Counted from the first letter of the stretch, positions 1-10,542 are shown. The stretch is 64,000 bases of DNA from Blasia pusilla (GCA_050084515.1 CM114274.1:8680001-8744000), one strand, 5' to 3'. The notes: generated by a model from the letters alone, not told the origin. Numbers and translations: made by a program.

Positions 1-539
1 GCTACCATTTTTTTTATGTTAGATTTAATATGGGGGGCTTCCTTTTGATGGCCTTGGAATTCATCAATAATAGCAAGACTTTAAACATAAGTCATTGATG
101 ATTATGTAAACATCGACATTTTCTTTTCTTGTTTCAAGCAAGAAAGTATTTTTTTAATGAATAGTATGACTTTTAACTTTGTGCATAGTACAAGCTCTAG
201 AGTTCATTTTTAATTCCATCTATTAAAAAATGGTGTTGTCATATCATAGTTAGTCAACGAATAAAGTTATAGCATGTCAATAATATAGAGAGTTAATAAG
301 TGGTTCGGGCATAACTTCGTGATGAGATGTTGGATGAGGTTGGCGATAACTCTATTGCATTGTTTTGTCTAAGTCAATGATCACTCGATAATGTCTGTGC
401 ATAGGTTACTATTTTTTGGATATTTTTGGGGAAAAATTCTTATGGCTCTTCTCAAAGATACAAAGGTGAGATAAATAGTTGTCATAACTTATCTTTCTTA
501 TATTAAGCCTTTGGATCACTCATCTTGTTAGGATTTTGT
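1..539. other. AT-rich non-coding stretch
   Basis: No open reading frame of note and no repeat I recognise. The base composition is AT-rich, unlike the GC-richer gypsy element that follows. Confidence 0.5.
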
Positions 540-713
540 AGGAGGTTGAGCACGAGAGTCCACATCCCCTCATTGTAGAGGATGGAAGTGGCTCGATATA
601 CAAGTGTAGTTGGCCATATGAACTAGTTTTACTTCAATTTTACATGGGAAATATAGCTAGGGGTAGAGGGGATTAATTGTGTGCAAGTGGGCAACCAAGT
701 TGCCTTATTGGGG
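540..713 (-). repeat. Diverged LTR-like fragment
   Basis: This stretch resembles 15420-15590, sharing the run ggctcgatat, then acatg-gaaa, then a stretch ending ttggggagc. It lies in the orientation of that copy and opposite to the LTR-like unit starting at 722. It looks like an old member of the same repeat family that was already present beside the younger unit. Confidence 0.45.
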
Positions 714-721
714 AGCTATCG

Positions 722-1336
722 TGCGCATACATATCGCTACACAACATACATCGTTGGTCATATCTACACCACACAACACCGATCTTCCCCACACACGGGT
801 AGATCCACACATGTACAGAAATCAATTCATACATATACATGGAGATCACAAAAATAATGAGTAGTAAAAACGGTACACCCGGCCTAAAACTCCACTCCTC
901 AATCTATATTGGCATATCAAACCTCGTCCATCTTGCGCTATCAAGGAATCCGGACGCTAGCACCCTAGTCCTATCTCACACACATACAAGAAAGGTGCTC
1001 CAACGGCCCAACATGAGAAAGATGGCTTAGGAAAGCCATCTTCCTCTCTTATATAGGGTTGGGAAGAGCCAAAAGGCTCTTTCCCTAAAAATAGCTATCC
1101 TCTTGGTAACCTGCGCGTACAGGTTACTAGGGGCGGGTGACGTGGTCAACAAGTCACCCGGTTGTGAAAGACCTCAACAGGAAAGTTGTTAGAAACAACG
1201 TTCCTGACACAACGGACCTATCCTCAACCTCATCCGACACACTGAGACAAAGTTACACTCAAGATAGTCCGTTGGCTCCTACGCCCTATCCACGATAGAT
1301 CTCGGCCTATCGGCTACTAAGATGTGATAACTATCA
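722..1336 (-). repeat. LTR-like repeat at the 3' side of the gypsy element
   Basis: A unit of about 615 bp reading TGCGCATAC at 722 and ending ACTATCA at 1336, so it has TG...CA ends on the plus strand. The first 130 bp recur directly after it at 1337-1466, which gives a tandem LTR junction. The body (about 860-1330) recurs at 12335-12817 and inverted at 15044-15505, and a diverged copy lies at 24996-25205. On the minus strand it contains a TATA box (1048-1055), which fits a U3 promoter for a minus-strand element. I could not find a flanking target duplication. Confidence 0.6.
1048..1055 (-). promoter_or_regulatory. TATA box in the LTR-like repeat
   Basis: On the minus strand the sequence is TATATAAG, inside a CCCTATATAAGAGAGG context. 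It is kept in the copy near 12536 and slightly altered in the inverted copy near 15305. It is placed as expected for a U3 promoter driving minus-strand transcription. Confidence 0.5.
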
Positions 1337-1466
1337 TGCGCATACATATCGCTACACAACATACATCGCTAGTCACATCTACACCACACGGCACCAATCT
1401 TCCCCACACACGGGTAGATCCACACATGTACAGAAATCAATTTATACATATACATGGAGATCACAC
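1337..1466 (-). repeat. Partial second copy of the LTR end
   Basis: About 130 bp repeating the start of the 722-1336 unit with few differences (TGCGCATAC to GGAGATCACA). It is followed at about 1470-1480 by a C-rich run, AGGGGGTGGT on the minus strand, that resembles a polypurine tract. It joins the LTR-like repeat to the 3' end of the gypsy pol region. Confidence 0.5.
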
Positions 1467-1539
1467 AACCACCCCCTAGCTGGCAGTTGGATCCCCTAAC
1501 TCTAGATAGAAAATATCACATCGCTCTGACTTGACCTAC

Positions 1540-1690
1540 TACCCTATATACATCTTAGACACATCCATCATCCCGTGGGAACTTCATTAAGAGGGGGGGA
1601 GGGACATGACATATGCCACCCTTGAGAACTACCATCACATACCAACATGGTGGCTGCACCCCTCGTAGATCCGCACAACATACACCTCAA
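1540..1690 (-). pseudogene. PHD-finger module at the C terminus of the gypsy polyprotein
   Basis: Minus-strand translation gives CMLCG, then MLVCDG, then GWHMSC, then PPLNEVP and WMCLRC. This spacing is that of a PHD zinc finger (Cys4-His-Cys3), a fold that usually reads histone tails. The fourth cysteine is replaced (CDGSSQ instead of CDGC), and a TGA stands where the tryptophan before the last pair of cysteines is expected. The module follows directly in frame after the integrase tail, where many gypsy elements carry a chromodomain. By analogy it may have guided integration to particular chromatin; that is inference. Confidence 0.6.
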
Positions 1691-3083
1691 GCCTACAGGT
1701 ACCACTGCCAAGCTTGGATCCACTGTCCCATCCACGTTCGGAAGATGACATGGTGCACAATTGCGCACATGATCCTTCCAAACCATACCATCCCGTCCTT
1801 CCAACATGAGGACTCCGGTCGGTAATACCTCGCGAACACGTAGGATCGTGCGCCTTGCAGTGACATCTAGCATCATGGATGCCGCCTGCTGTAAATACAC
1901 GTAATCTCCAAGAGGAAACCTCCTAATCCCTGGACGATAACCTCCTCCACGAATGGTCGCGTACCTCAATGTATCTCTATGTTGAGCAATAGCTAAGTTC
2001 TCAAAGGCCATAGGCATAACTCTACGAAAAATCTCTGCCCTTTGTGAACACGCTTGTACCCACACATCTGGATCATCAAGATCTAATACTTGCGCCATAT
2101 CACGTCGAATAGCTACAAGTAAATCTGGATCTCCCCCAGTGAGCAAAAATTACGGTGAAAATGATGCCAAGGATGCTTGCCGACTAAAGCAATAACCCAT
2201 AGCTAACCATGGCAATTGTAGGTCCCACTCCCTCCACTGTCCCCGATGCAAGACATACTTGCGCAATCCTTTCTTCATCATCTGTACTACTCTCTCTGCC
2301 AACCCATCCACATCAAGATGATCTCTGCACATGGTGCAAGGATCTATCAGCGCCTGATCACACAAGGCCTGAAACTCTCCCTTGAACTCGGTACCCTGGT
2401 CAGTCAACACCTCCGCCGATGCACGAAAGTGACTAAGCACACGATCTAGAAAGGCATAAGCTTTCCCCTTGCTCTCCTTGTTCGGTAGTGCCACCAACTC
2501 TATCTGCTTGGAGAAATGCTCCACCATGACCAACACGTACCTGTGATGACGCCCCATCAATGGCAAAGGTCGCAAAGTCTAAACTCCATCGATAACCTAA
2601 ACCCATAATCGGCAAAGGATGTAACTGCGGAGTAGGAGCACTGAAGGATGCTCGCACTCTATCACATACCATACATCTGGCCACAAATTGCTGTACTCGA
2701 GTATGCATGCCGCACCACCAATACTGAACCTAGAGTAAGCTGTAAGTACGCTTTATTCCAAAATGCCCCAACTTCTCATGGGCATGTTGCACTATACGTG
2801 CTCGCTGGGAAGGATGAGGTACCACTCGTATCCTACCATCTCCCTATACCCGCAAAATATGAGTCCCCTCCCACCTGAACCTCATGGCTCTCTGTAGGAT
2901 CCGATCCCGCTCCCTAGCACTCATTGTGCTCGCTATGACGCAAGTGCGCAAGAACTCCACAACTTCCACGTCGTCATGGATATCACAACTACCTGTCGCC
3001 TCCTCACTGACCTTCAGATCCAAAGACTCATCATCCAACCCCACCATTGGAGTCATCACCTGCGATTGACCTACCATAGTCAA
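1568..3083 (-). pseudogene. Gypsy integrase (broken)
   Basis: An H2C2 zinc-binding module is visible (HAHEKLGHFG, then CMVCDR near 2640-2660). The catalytic core shows the first Asp in LDFA near 2580, the second in TDQGTEF near 2395 and a Glu in LAERVVQ near 2290, so a DDE triad can be traced. A TAG lies at 2730-2732, a frameshift near 2575 and a TAA at 2150-2152. The tail FLLTGGDPDLL to about 1750 matches the usual gypsy integrase C-terminal part and leads into the PHD finger. Role in the family: insertion of the cDNA into the host genome. Confidence 0.72.
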
Positions 3084-3168
3084 CCAACAAAGATAGGCAG
3101 ATGCATGCCAACCGGGGCATCATCTCCTCATCACTCTCTCCGTGCCATCGAGCTCCTGTGTCGTCTCT

Positions 3169-4615
3169 CTAACTCAAACATGGGTTACGACTCAACCCAT
3201 CCACATCCTGGTTCAGCCAACCTGGCCTATGAACCACCTCAAACTCATACTCCTGTAGTAATAGAGCCCACCTGGCAAGCTTTCCCGTAAACTTGTCAGA
3301 CTCCATCATCCACCTTAACGGATGATGATCAGTGATAAGTGTGAAAGGGTTGCCGAATAAATAGCACTTGAAATGTGCCACCACCCACACTGCAGCCAAG
3401 CACTCTTCCTCGTAGGAGTTGTACTTTGCCTTTGCAATGTTGTTCAATTGGCTAGCGTAAGCCACAATGAACTCCCTCTCTTCGTCATCCCTAGTAAGCA
3501 CCGCTCCTAGACCCAACATGCTCCAATCCGTTTTTAATTGGAATGGGCGATCCCTAACCGGCCTCTGTAAAATGGATGAGGACGTCAACCTATCCTTGAG
3601 CTCTTGAAATGCTCCCTCCTTATCATCTCCCCACAACCAAACCTGATCAAGTCTCGTCAACAAGGTGAAAGATTTTGCGATTGCACTAAAACGCTTGACA
3701 TACTGTCGATAGAAGTTCGCAAGTCCAAGAAACGCTCGGACTCGACTCACATTTGTAGGGCATGGAATCTGCACAATAGCCTCCACCTTTGTCTGCTGAA
3801 CGCCTAACCCACTCGAGTATATGGTGTGTCCCAAGTACTCAATCTGCTCGTGAAAGAATATGCACTTGCGTGGATGTAACTTCATTCCATGTAACTGCAA
3901 TCGCCAAAATACCTCCTCCAGGTGTCGCTCATGCTCCTCAACCGTGGAACTGAAGATAAGAATATAATCTATGTAACTTTGTACAAAATCCAATCCAGCC
4001 TGAATCTATTCCATCACTCTCTAAAACTCCGCAGGCGCGTTATTCAACCCAAATGGTAAGAACCGCCATTGATACAAGAAATTTCTCCTGAACCGATCTA
4101 TCCCCCAGAATGTTGTCTTCTCCCTGTCCTCCAATCTGATAAGAAGTTGATGATAGCCAAAACGGAGATCTAAAGTACTGAAGATCTTTGCATGCCCTAC
4201 TGCATCAAATATCTCCTCAAGAATAGGTATGGCGTACCGATCTGACATTGTTTGTCGATTGATAGGACGATAATCTCCACACATCCGCCTATCCATCCTA
4301 TTGCCATACATATCCTTCTTCGTCGGCATGACTGTGGTAGATGCACTCCCCATGTGATAACTCCACAAGTCTTGCCTCCAACAAGTCTTGACTCTTGCTC
4401 TGAATCAAGGCTCGCTCCATATCAAAATACCTGTAGGATCGACAAAAGATCGGCGTATCACTAGCCAACTCAGTCCGTATCCCGAGAACCTTCAGTGTAT
4501 CCAAGTCTCTCATACTGAAGGCAAAACAATTGACATGCCCTCTAAGAAACCTATGAACTCGCTGTTGTTCTCCTCCTATCAACTTGAGACCTATCACAGG
4601 CTCCCAAGTCTCCAT
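3169..4615 (-). pseudogene. Gypsy reverse transcriptase and RNase H (broken)
   Basis: The RT fingers and palm are clear: MCGDYRPIN, FSTLDLRFGYHQ, FLPFGLNNAPAEF. The catalytic box reads YIDY instead of YIDD, so the second metal-binding Asp is lost. Two TAG codons (4021-4023 and 4006-4008) interrupt the frame just before that box. RNase H follows with KTDWS, YNSYEEE, TDHHPL and the end QDVDGLSRNP, so its acidic residues are largely kept. The part before the fingers (4298-4615) is in another frame, which implies a shift near 4350. Family role: cDNA synthesis from the element's RNA. Confidence 0.78.
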
Positions 4616-4847
4616 CGTGACCTCACTTGGAGAGGACGATACCTCCGGCTTTGGTTGCTATGTACCAACCCTAGCCACCTCCGCAACAACCACACCACTC
4701 TGACCTCCTACCCCATGCTCCATATCCAGAAAATGAACATGTGCTGCTTTGGCCGCCTTCGCACTCTCCGCTCGAACGACGTCCCAAGAAGTCCATGGGC
4801 GCCTATCTCTTCTCGTCCCGCCCCCAGCCAATGCCTATACAGACCCT

Positions 4848-5888
4848 TTAGGCAATGATCCCAACTCGTGGACATGATGGCATGGATGACACTTCCATCC
4901 ATCTTTGCTCAGCCATACATAGGCTGACTATCCATGTGAGACAGTTGAGGTCCATTTCCTGCCCCAAAACATGTCTTCGTGACGCCTCAGTCATACCTGG
5001 CACCGCCGTAGTACCCGTAGCAAACCCCATGGCACGCTTGCGCTCATCTGTTGTAGGCTCCTCCAATGCTCGGATCACCTCATCCCAAATCATGCCTATC
5101 CCTCCCTAACAAAAGGCATGGGATGTTGGGAAGCTCACCACCGTAGGTAAGGCTGCCCTCAACTCCCCCACCCTATTGGCCATCCCCAATGGTGGTTTAT
5201 CATCCCACGTCACCACCTGAGATCGACGCCCTGAGCCCAAAATAGCATCCACAGTGAGATGTGGTGCTCTTTGGACTCCATCGTACGCTCGACTTAGTAC
5301 CTCTGATGGTATCAGGTTCGTCCACCATAGTCGCGGACGATGGGCGCGTGATCCAACTCTCGCTGCATTTAACAACATAGCAGGTCCCAACCAGGACCTC
5401 ACCTGATGCTCACTCGTCATCACACGTGCACGAGTGTCTCCCAAAAATGGCACATTCTCCAAAATGCACGCCGGAGAACATGTTTGACTCTCCTGCAAGT
5501 GTCGTACTACTCGTAGTATCTCCCAAAACATCCATGACCTCGGATCATGCAATCCAAACCCTCGTCGAGTTGATGAATGACCCTAACATGGCCATCCAGC
5601 AATCACCAAATGAATGGTGCCAACTCTATCCAAATCCTGCGTCTCCACCAAACAGAAGTCGGCGGGTAGTGTATGTTGATATCCCCGTACTGCAGATATC
5701 GACAATAACTCAGGATACCTCTGGACCAATCTTGCTACGTGACGTAATGATACTCGCCGCACAGTCTCATCTCTCTCCAAATAAAGGTATTGATGCACCC
5801 GTATGCCCGCCTGCAATACCGCTGCCAATCCTGTGCTAATCCCTCCAAAGAGATCTAACACCCTAACACCCTCCTCTGGACACTACCA
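4848..5888 (-). pseudogene. C5-cytosine DNA methyltransferase, DNMT3-like, inside the gypsy element (broken)
   Basis: One minus-strand frame carries the ordered motifs of a C5-cytosine methyltransferase. They are motif I LDLFGGISTGL with a following YLYLERD, motif IV LVIAGWPC with the catalytic Cys, motif VI ACILENVPF, motif VIII SRAHRPRLWWTNL, and a C-terminal block RAMGFATGTTAV...SRRHVLGQ that resembles the DNMT3/DRM end. The frame is interrupted by TAG at 5883-5885, 5583-5585 and 5106-5108 and ends at TAA 4848-4850. It lies between protease and reverse transcriptase, so it would be made as part of the polyprotein. Family activity is transfer of methyl from AdoMet to cytosine C5. Retroelement-borne DNMTs are known from dinoflagellates and charophytes (de Mendoza et al. 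2018). Confidence 0.8.
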
Positions 5889-5992
5889 TAAAACGGGTGT
5901 GGTATCCAATGGGGTCAACATCTCCATTTCGGGGGCCCGATTGCCACCTGACTCTTGCTGCTCCGGGATAAAGGCATGACTCCACGCCTGCC

Positions 5993-6253
5993 TCACGAGG
6001 TCGTCGGCACTCCTCTGTAGCTCTCGAGTCGTACCCCACAATGGTGAAGAGGTCTCGCCAACATGGGTAGAGACACCGCCATGGCCTGTCTCTCCATGGG
6101 ACTATCCGCTATTGGGACATCCTCCGTATGTGCGTTCCCCTCCAACAACTCTCCTGGCCAGCTAACACTACATATGAAAGCTGCCAACGTGGTCATAGAC
6201 TCGTCTCGTGATCGACCTCCTTGTCCCACAAACTGCACGGGTAATTGACTCAT
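5993..6253 (-). pseudogene. Linker part of the gypsy polyprotein
   Basis: A short open stretch between the protease-like and methyltransferase regions. It contains no motif I recognise. Its base composition matches the element, so it is probably polyprotein spacer. Confidence 0.35.
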
Positions 6254-6276
6254 CCGGCTGTGATCTCACCGCCACC

Positions 6277-6897
6277 CTAGCGATGAGCAACGGTCTCCTC
6301 CCATAAGTAAAGGATGAATCCTAGGGAATATAACATTGTACTCCCCACCCACACATCGTACGACTTAGCTGGTGTCGTAATCGCACGTGTGCGCCCCATA
6401 GCACTATCTGTCGCATGCTCTAGTTGGACTTTGACAACTATCTCCTGTCGAGTCATATATTGCGTGGGTAACACGCCCCCAATCAAGGTCTGTATCTGGA
6501 AGGGACAAGGCTCAATGTTGGCCTTCCGTAACCCCAATGCTAAACAAGCCGCCTTCCCTAACATCAAGGGATGCGCTCCCAAATCAAGTAGAACGCACTG
6601 CGGGTGGTATACTGTCCCCGTCAGACTAACCAAGCGAAATACTCCAGCTTGGTTATCCAATAACACTACTCCAGATGTCACCACTACTCGCTCTATGGCC
6701 GGTCGACCTGACATATCTACCAACTTCACCGCCGCCGCATGCCATGACTCTGTAGGGGACATCTTGAGCACATGCTCTGAGGGCAAGTCCACCATCTCCT
6801 CAACTACCTCTGAACAAGAAGTAGTCACCTCTCCACGCTCACACAATATGGCGGCCAGCGGGAACACCTCAGCTGGTCCAACTCCCAACGTCGCCAA
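6277..6897 (-). pseudogene. Gypsy retropepsin-like protease region
   Basis: This 206-residue open frame has a retropepsin-like core: two hydrophobic strands, then VLLDLGAHPLMLGKAACLALGL, then a later YDVWVG strand. The active-site triad is usually DTGA or DSGA; here it reads DLGA, so activity is doubtful unless this is a divergent form. Its position between gag and the methyltransferase/RT supports the assignment. The family enzyme cleaves the polyprotein during particle maturation. Confidence 0.6.
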
Positions 6898-6921
6898 CTC
6901 TATGGCGGAAAATATCGGAGT

Positions 6922-7200
6922 CTAGCTCACTCTGGTGGCCACCTCCAACACTATGGTCAACACTGACTCCACTCGAGCCGACACAGGAGTTGTCACTCCA
7001 ACTCCTCGTGACGTTGACGTACCTGCCTGACTTGTAGGCACCGCTGGTTGTTGAGGCACCATCGATGATGTGTGTAGTGCATCTGACAATGTGAATGACT
7101 GTGGAACTCTGGCCTGCCGCCCATCGGTCCCCTCCGGTGGGTCAATCTCAACTCCACCTCTTGATGGCTCAGTGCCTCTCGCAGCACCTCGAGTCACCAC
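6922..7200 (-). pseudogene. Spacer between gag and protease
   Basis: An open stretch rich in Ser, Thr, Pro, Gly and Val without recognised motif. It is probably disordered polyprotein linker of the gypsy element. Confidence 0.35.
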
Positions 7201-7502
7201 TGCAGTTGCCTAAACCTGAGCTGCACTACACATAAACCCCATACTAGCGAGATCTTTACCCGGGTCAGGGTAAGAGGTAGAAGCTAGAGCCACACTAGCT
7301 GCTCGCGGCTCCGTGCCTTCCCTGAGTTGCATCATCGTCATGGCAGCAATCCTCTACTCCAACTAATCAATGCGTGAGAGAAGTGTCGGCTCTGGTGCTC
7401 CTGCTCCATCTCCTTTGACTGATGGTGGTCCTCTATCACCACGTCCAGGAAGAACTCCTCGACCTCCTCCAAGACAACCGCCCCCAGGCCCTTGGCCTAC
7501 CT

Positions 7503-8756
7503 CTAAACGTGCCTCTCGACGAAGGTCAAAACATCTATCCCTAGTGTGACCATATCTGTGGCAATAGTCACATTCGTACTATGGTGGGGCCATCCTCTGT
7601 GGCTCCTGAGCAATCTGAGGCGCTCGTGGTCCTCTCCCATGCTATGTGCAGTCTCTCTCCCTATGGGCCCCTCCACACGTCCAACACGACAACATCGGGA
7701 CCTGCTAGGCAACACATGTAGGTACGGGTCGTTGCCTCATAGACTCGCGGTACCCGCCCTGCTCTCTGGGCACACTAGCATGCTCCCGTGGTACTGGTGC
7801 TCGCTGTGGCACTTGTGGGGTCACCGTCGCTCGTGGACCCGTCAACTCTCGAGAAAATCCAACGGTCACTACCTGCTTCTCACTCATGTTGATCTCAATA
7901 CGCTCAAACAACTCGAAGACCACCTTCAATGTGGACTTCGCTGTGTGAATCAGCACCGCATCTCGGACTCTCCTTCGTAGTTCTCGGTCCAGAACCCCGT
8001 ACCAATACTGGACTGACGCGCCTCAGTCACTCCATACGTAGCAATGATCAGCCTCCTCATGCGTGTGAATGCCTCTCTCAGACTCTCACCTGATCGTCGC
8101 TGGAAATCGTGTAGACTCTTCAACTTATCGGTGCGTACGCTCTGGTAGCTCTTCCCCAATTGTCGGAAGAACTACACTATGGGACTGAAGCTGGGTAGCC
8201 CTCTACCACCAGAGGTCTCTACCACATCGCATGTCTCACTGTCCTCCTCTCCATCTAGTCTCCGAGCTGATGGTGTGGGTCTCTCTCCTCTCAAGATCCC
8301 ATGATATGCCTCGTGACCACATACCCTCGAGCCCAATACATCCTCCAAGCATCGATCTCTACTGAATATAGTGATCAAAACTCCATATAATCATCCATCG
8401 GAGGATCCTCCAAGTGCTGGAACAACCCCTTCCACTTCATGAAAGGGTTGAACTGTGTCGGGGTCCGTATCTCTTGGAAGTCGCACCACGTGTCAAACTC
8501 TTGGATAAAATCATCTAAGTCGATGGTGCCTACCTATTGCACCCGAGAAACGATGCATGCCCTGATGGCCCATGTTGTCCGTCTCCTGCCAAGTGATACT
8601 GCCTCCGTCTGCGATCTCGTCACCAGACCCGGTGTCAAGTGATGAGGATCTAGCCACGGATGGATGTTGAGGTAGCTCCTCACTCGTAACCCCTCGGTAG
8701 CTCACTCCACTCCGTGTCACACCACTACTATTGCTCACACTACCCCGTTCTTCCAA
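7503..8756 (-). pseudogene. Gypsy gag with CCHC zinc knuckle (broken)
   Basis: Fragments in shifting frames read as a retrotransposon gag: LHDFQRRSGESLREAFTRMRRL near 8050-8110 is the familiar gag core. A zinc knuckle CDYCHRYGHTRDRC (C-X2-C-X4-H-X4-C) lies at 7531-7572 in the frame just after a TAG. The N-terminal part (8511-8756) is Ser/Gly-rich. Gag forms the particle and the knuckle binds RNA. Several frameshifts separate the pieces. Confidence 0.65.
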
Positions 8757-9099
8757 ACCCTAGAAGAACGTCGTGATGACAAGCGTGTCTCATCCGCTCA
8801 AGCACTCAGACTCACCGAGAGTCTCCCACACTCCTCACTAGCTCACCTATGCTAACGTCAATCCCGAGATGACACACCCAATCTCACGCACTCTCAACTC
8901 TCAGACTCATTGATGAGCCTCCTACTAACTCACCTAACCTACCGACACTCTCAGGTCATACATACGACCCCTACTCGGCAACGACCGTATATCCACCAAC
9001 ATGCTACACATGAAAAGAGTCTACACTCGTCATCATCACTGCACCCACCTAGCTCGTGCTACTACCCGATACCCAACACTCTCAATCACATAAGATAAG
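8757..9099 (-). other. Gypsy leader region, no gene seen
   Basis: This lies between the first gag codons and the inserted solo LTR. It has the composition of the gypsy element but holds no recognisable coding motif. I could not identify a primer-binding site here. Confidence 0.35.
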
Positions 9100-10102
9100 T
9101 GTCGCGCCCCTACTCTCCTTGAACGTCAATCTTTAGTGTTGCGGAAGCGTACGTTCAATAGGTCACGAACTCATCGCCGATCTGCACCCAAACACGCACT
9201 CTCGTTAGTCGGGTCTGGGCCAACCAGCGTTCCAACCCACCGAGTCCTCAACTCGGCGTCTCATCAAGCTCAACCTTCGTTAGTTCCTAGTTTCCAAAAC
9301 ATGGCAAGTCCTTCAAGACTTGGAACAGACTTCCTGGTTAGTCCAGGGATCTGAAACGGCACTTGCGCACCTAGCGATCCCAACTGTTCAACGGTCCTCG
9401 GGTGAGTTCCGAACCGAGACCCAAGTAATTGAGTTGCGGTGTGAAATCCAAGAGGAATGTCTAAAATCGCCTCAATGGACTTGGTGCAGGTTTTCCAACC
9501 CAACTCCCAAACTCGCGTTCCGTTCCATGCCCTTGAGCGCCCGCGCGGCCCAAAGTGGGGTTTGGGTTCCAAGCACTCTCGGAGACCTTCCCCTTTACTA
9601 GTACTTCTGGGGTTCTCCAATAACCCCGCCCCCCTTTGGAAAAAGAGGGTCGGGCCCTTCATTGTGGCCATCAACCCGACTCCACTTACAGTCATTTTCG
9701 GGTTTTTTCTCAGCCGTTGCTTATGCATTTGCAGTGATCTTTGGTGCGTTTGGACCGGCTCTCCATAAGCTTTCCAACGCATTGTTATTTGATCCAAACG
9801 CATCTTGGCGCTAAACTTTATGGCCATAAATACAGTCGGAAACTCTCAAACGCTAGTGGCGTTCCACATCCGGATCTTTCGTTTGGCAACCCACTTCCTA
9901 GACTCGACTTCTTTCAAGTCTCATTCCGCGTTTGGTCCAGGTTTCTCGGTTGCGACCATAACATCTGAAACGCGACTCCTCGCTCGCGTCTCGTCTCTTG
10001 TCTCCTCTTTGAGACTACTCCAACGCGCAAACCATCTTAGCGTGAGCCCGCTAATGTTCCGATGTTCCGCTTGGCACTTGTTTGGTCATGAGGGTCGCGA
10101 CA
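9100..10102. mobile_element. Solo LTR with TSD ATAAG
   Basis: The unit begins TGTCGCG at 9100 and ends CGCGACA at 10102, giving 7-bp terminal inverted repeats with the canonical TG...CA. It is flanked by ATAAG at 9095-9099 and again at 10103-10107, a perfect 5-bp target duplication. Its length is 1003 bp. No internal region is present, so it is the product of LTR-LTR recombination. Open frames inside it on both strands are not conserved genes. It is inserted in the leader of the older gypsy element, which makes it younger than that element. Confidence 0.85.
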
Positions 10103-10542
10103 ATAAGTGCAAGAAAAGGGACTTGAATGGGTTACCTGATCACGCCCACCAACCTACTACACCGTCAACATCCACTCCTCCACCTGATATGACAACCTCC
10201 GTAACATAATACTCTCCACCACCAACACATCAAACCTCCCGTCAATGTAGGTTCATGTGTTCCCATTACAACCCTCGCTATTCCCAATCGGTAAAGAACC
10301 AATGAGTCATCCTCCAACCTTCTCGTAATAACTGCCAAACTTTCGTCCCGATGCCCACCATGCTGGCGAAACACCAAGTGTCACCAACGCTCTCCCACTA
10401 CGTAACTCAACTGAAGCACGGCTAACCCCAACCATGGCTGCCCGTCTATCACGTTGCCCACGCGTGCATCATGTCCGCCCTGCCGACTACGTCAACCTTG
10501 ACCCCGACCACACCCGTATCTACCACATTCGTATGACTACGT
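10103..10542. other. GC-richer stretch beyond the solo LTR
   Basis: Composition matches the gypsy element, so this is probably the rest of its leader. A 70-residue minus-strand frame (10165-10377) has no motif I can name. Nothing else was seen. Confidence 0.3.

Larger units (their letters stand above)
1467..10540 (-). mobile_element. Decayed Ty3/gypsy retrotransposon carrying a cytosine methyltransferase and a PHD finger
   Basis: Reading the minus strand from high to low coordinates gives gag with a CCHC knuckle, a retropepsin-like region, a C5-cytosine methyltransferase, reverse transcriptase, RNase H, integrase and a C-terminal PHD finger. RT before RNase H before integrase is the Ty3/gypsy order. 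The element is GC-richer than its flanks. It carries many in-frame stops, mostly TAG, and several frameshifts, so this copy is dead. A solo LTR (9100-10102) is inserted in its leader. A 5' LTR was not found; the B-type repeat at 12073-12817 lies in the right orientation and may be its remnant. The 5' boundary given here is approximate. Confidence 0.7.

Noticed and set aside
9270-10209. Frames of 93-185 residues on both strands
   Set aside because: They lie inside or across the border of the solo LTR and match no family; they overlap each other on opposite strands.
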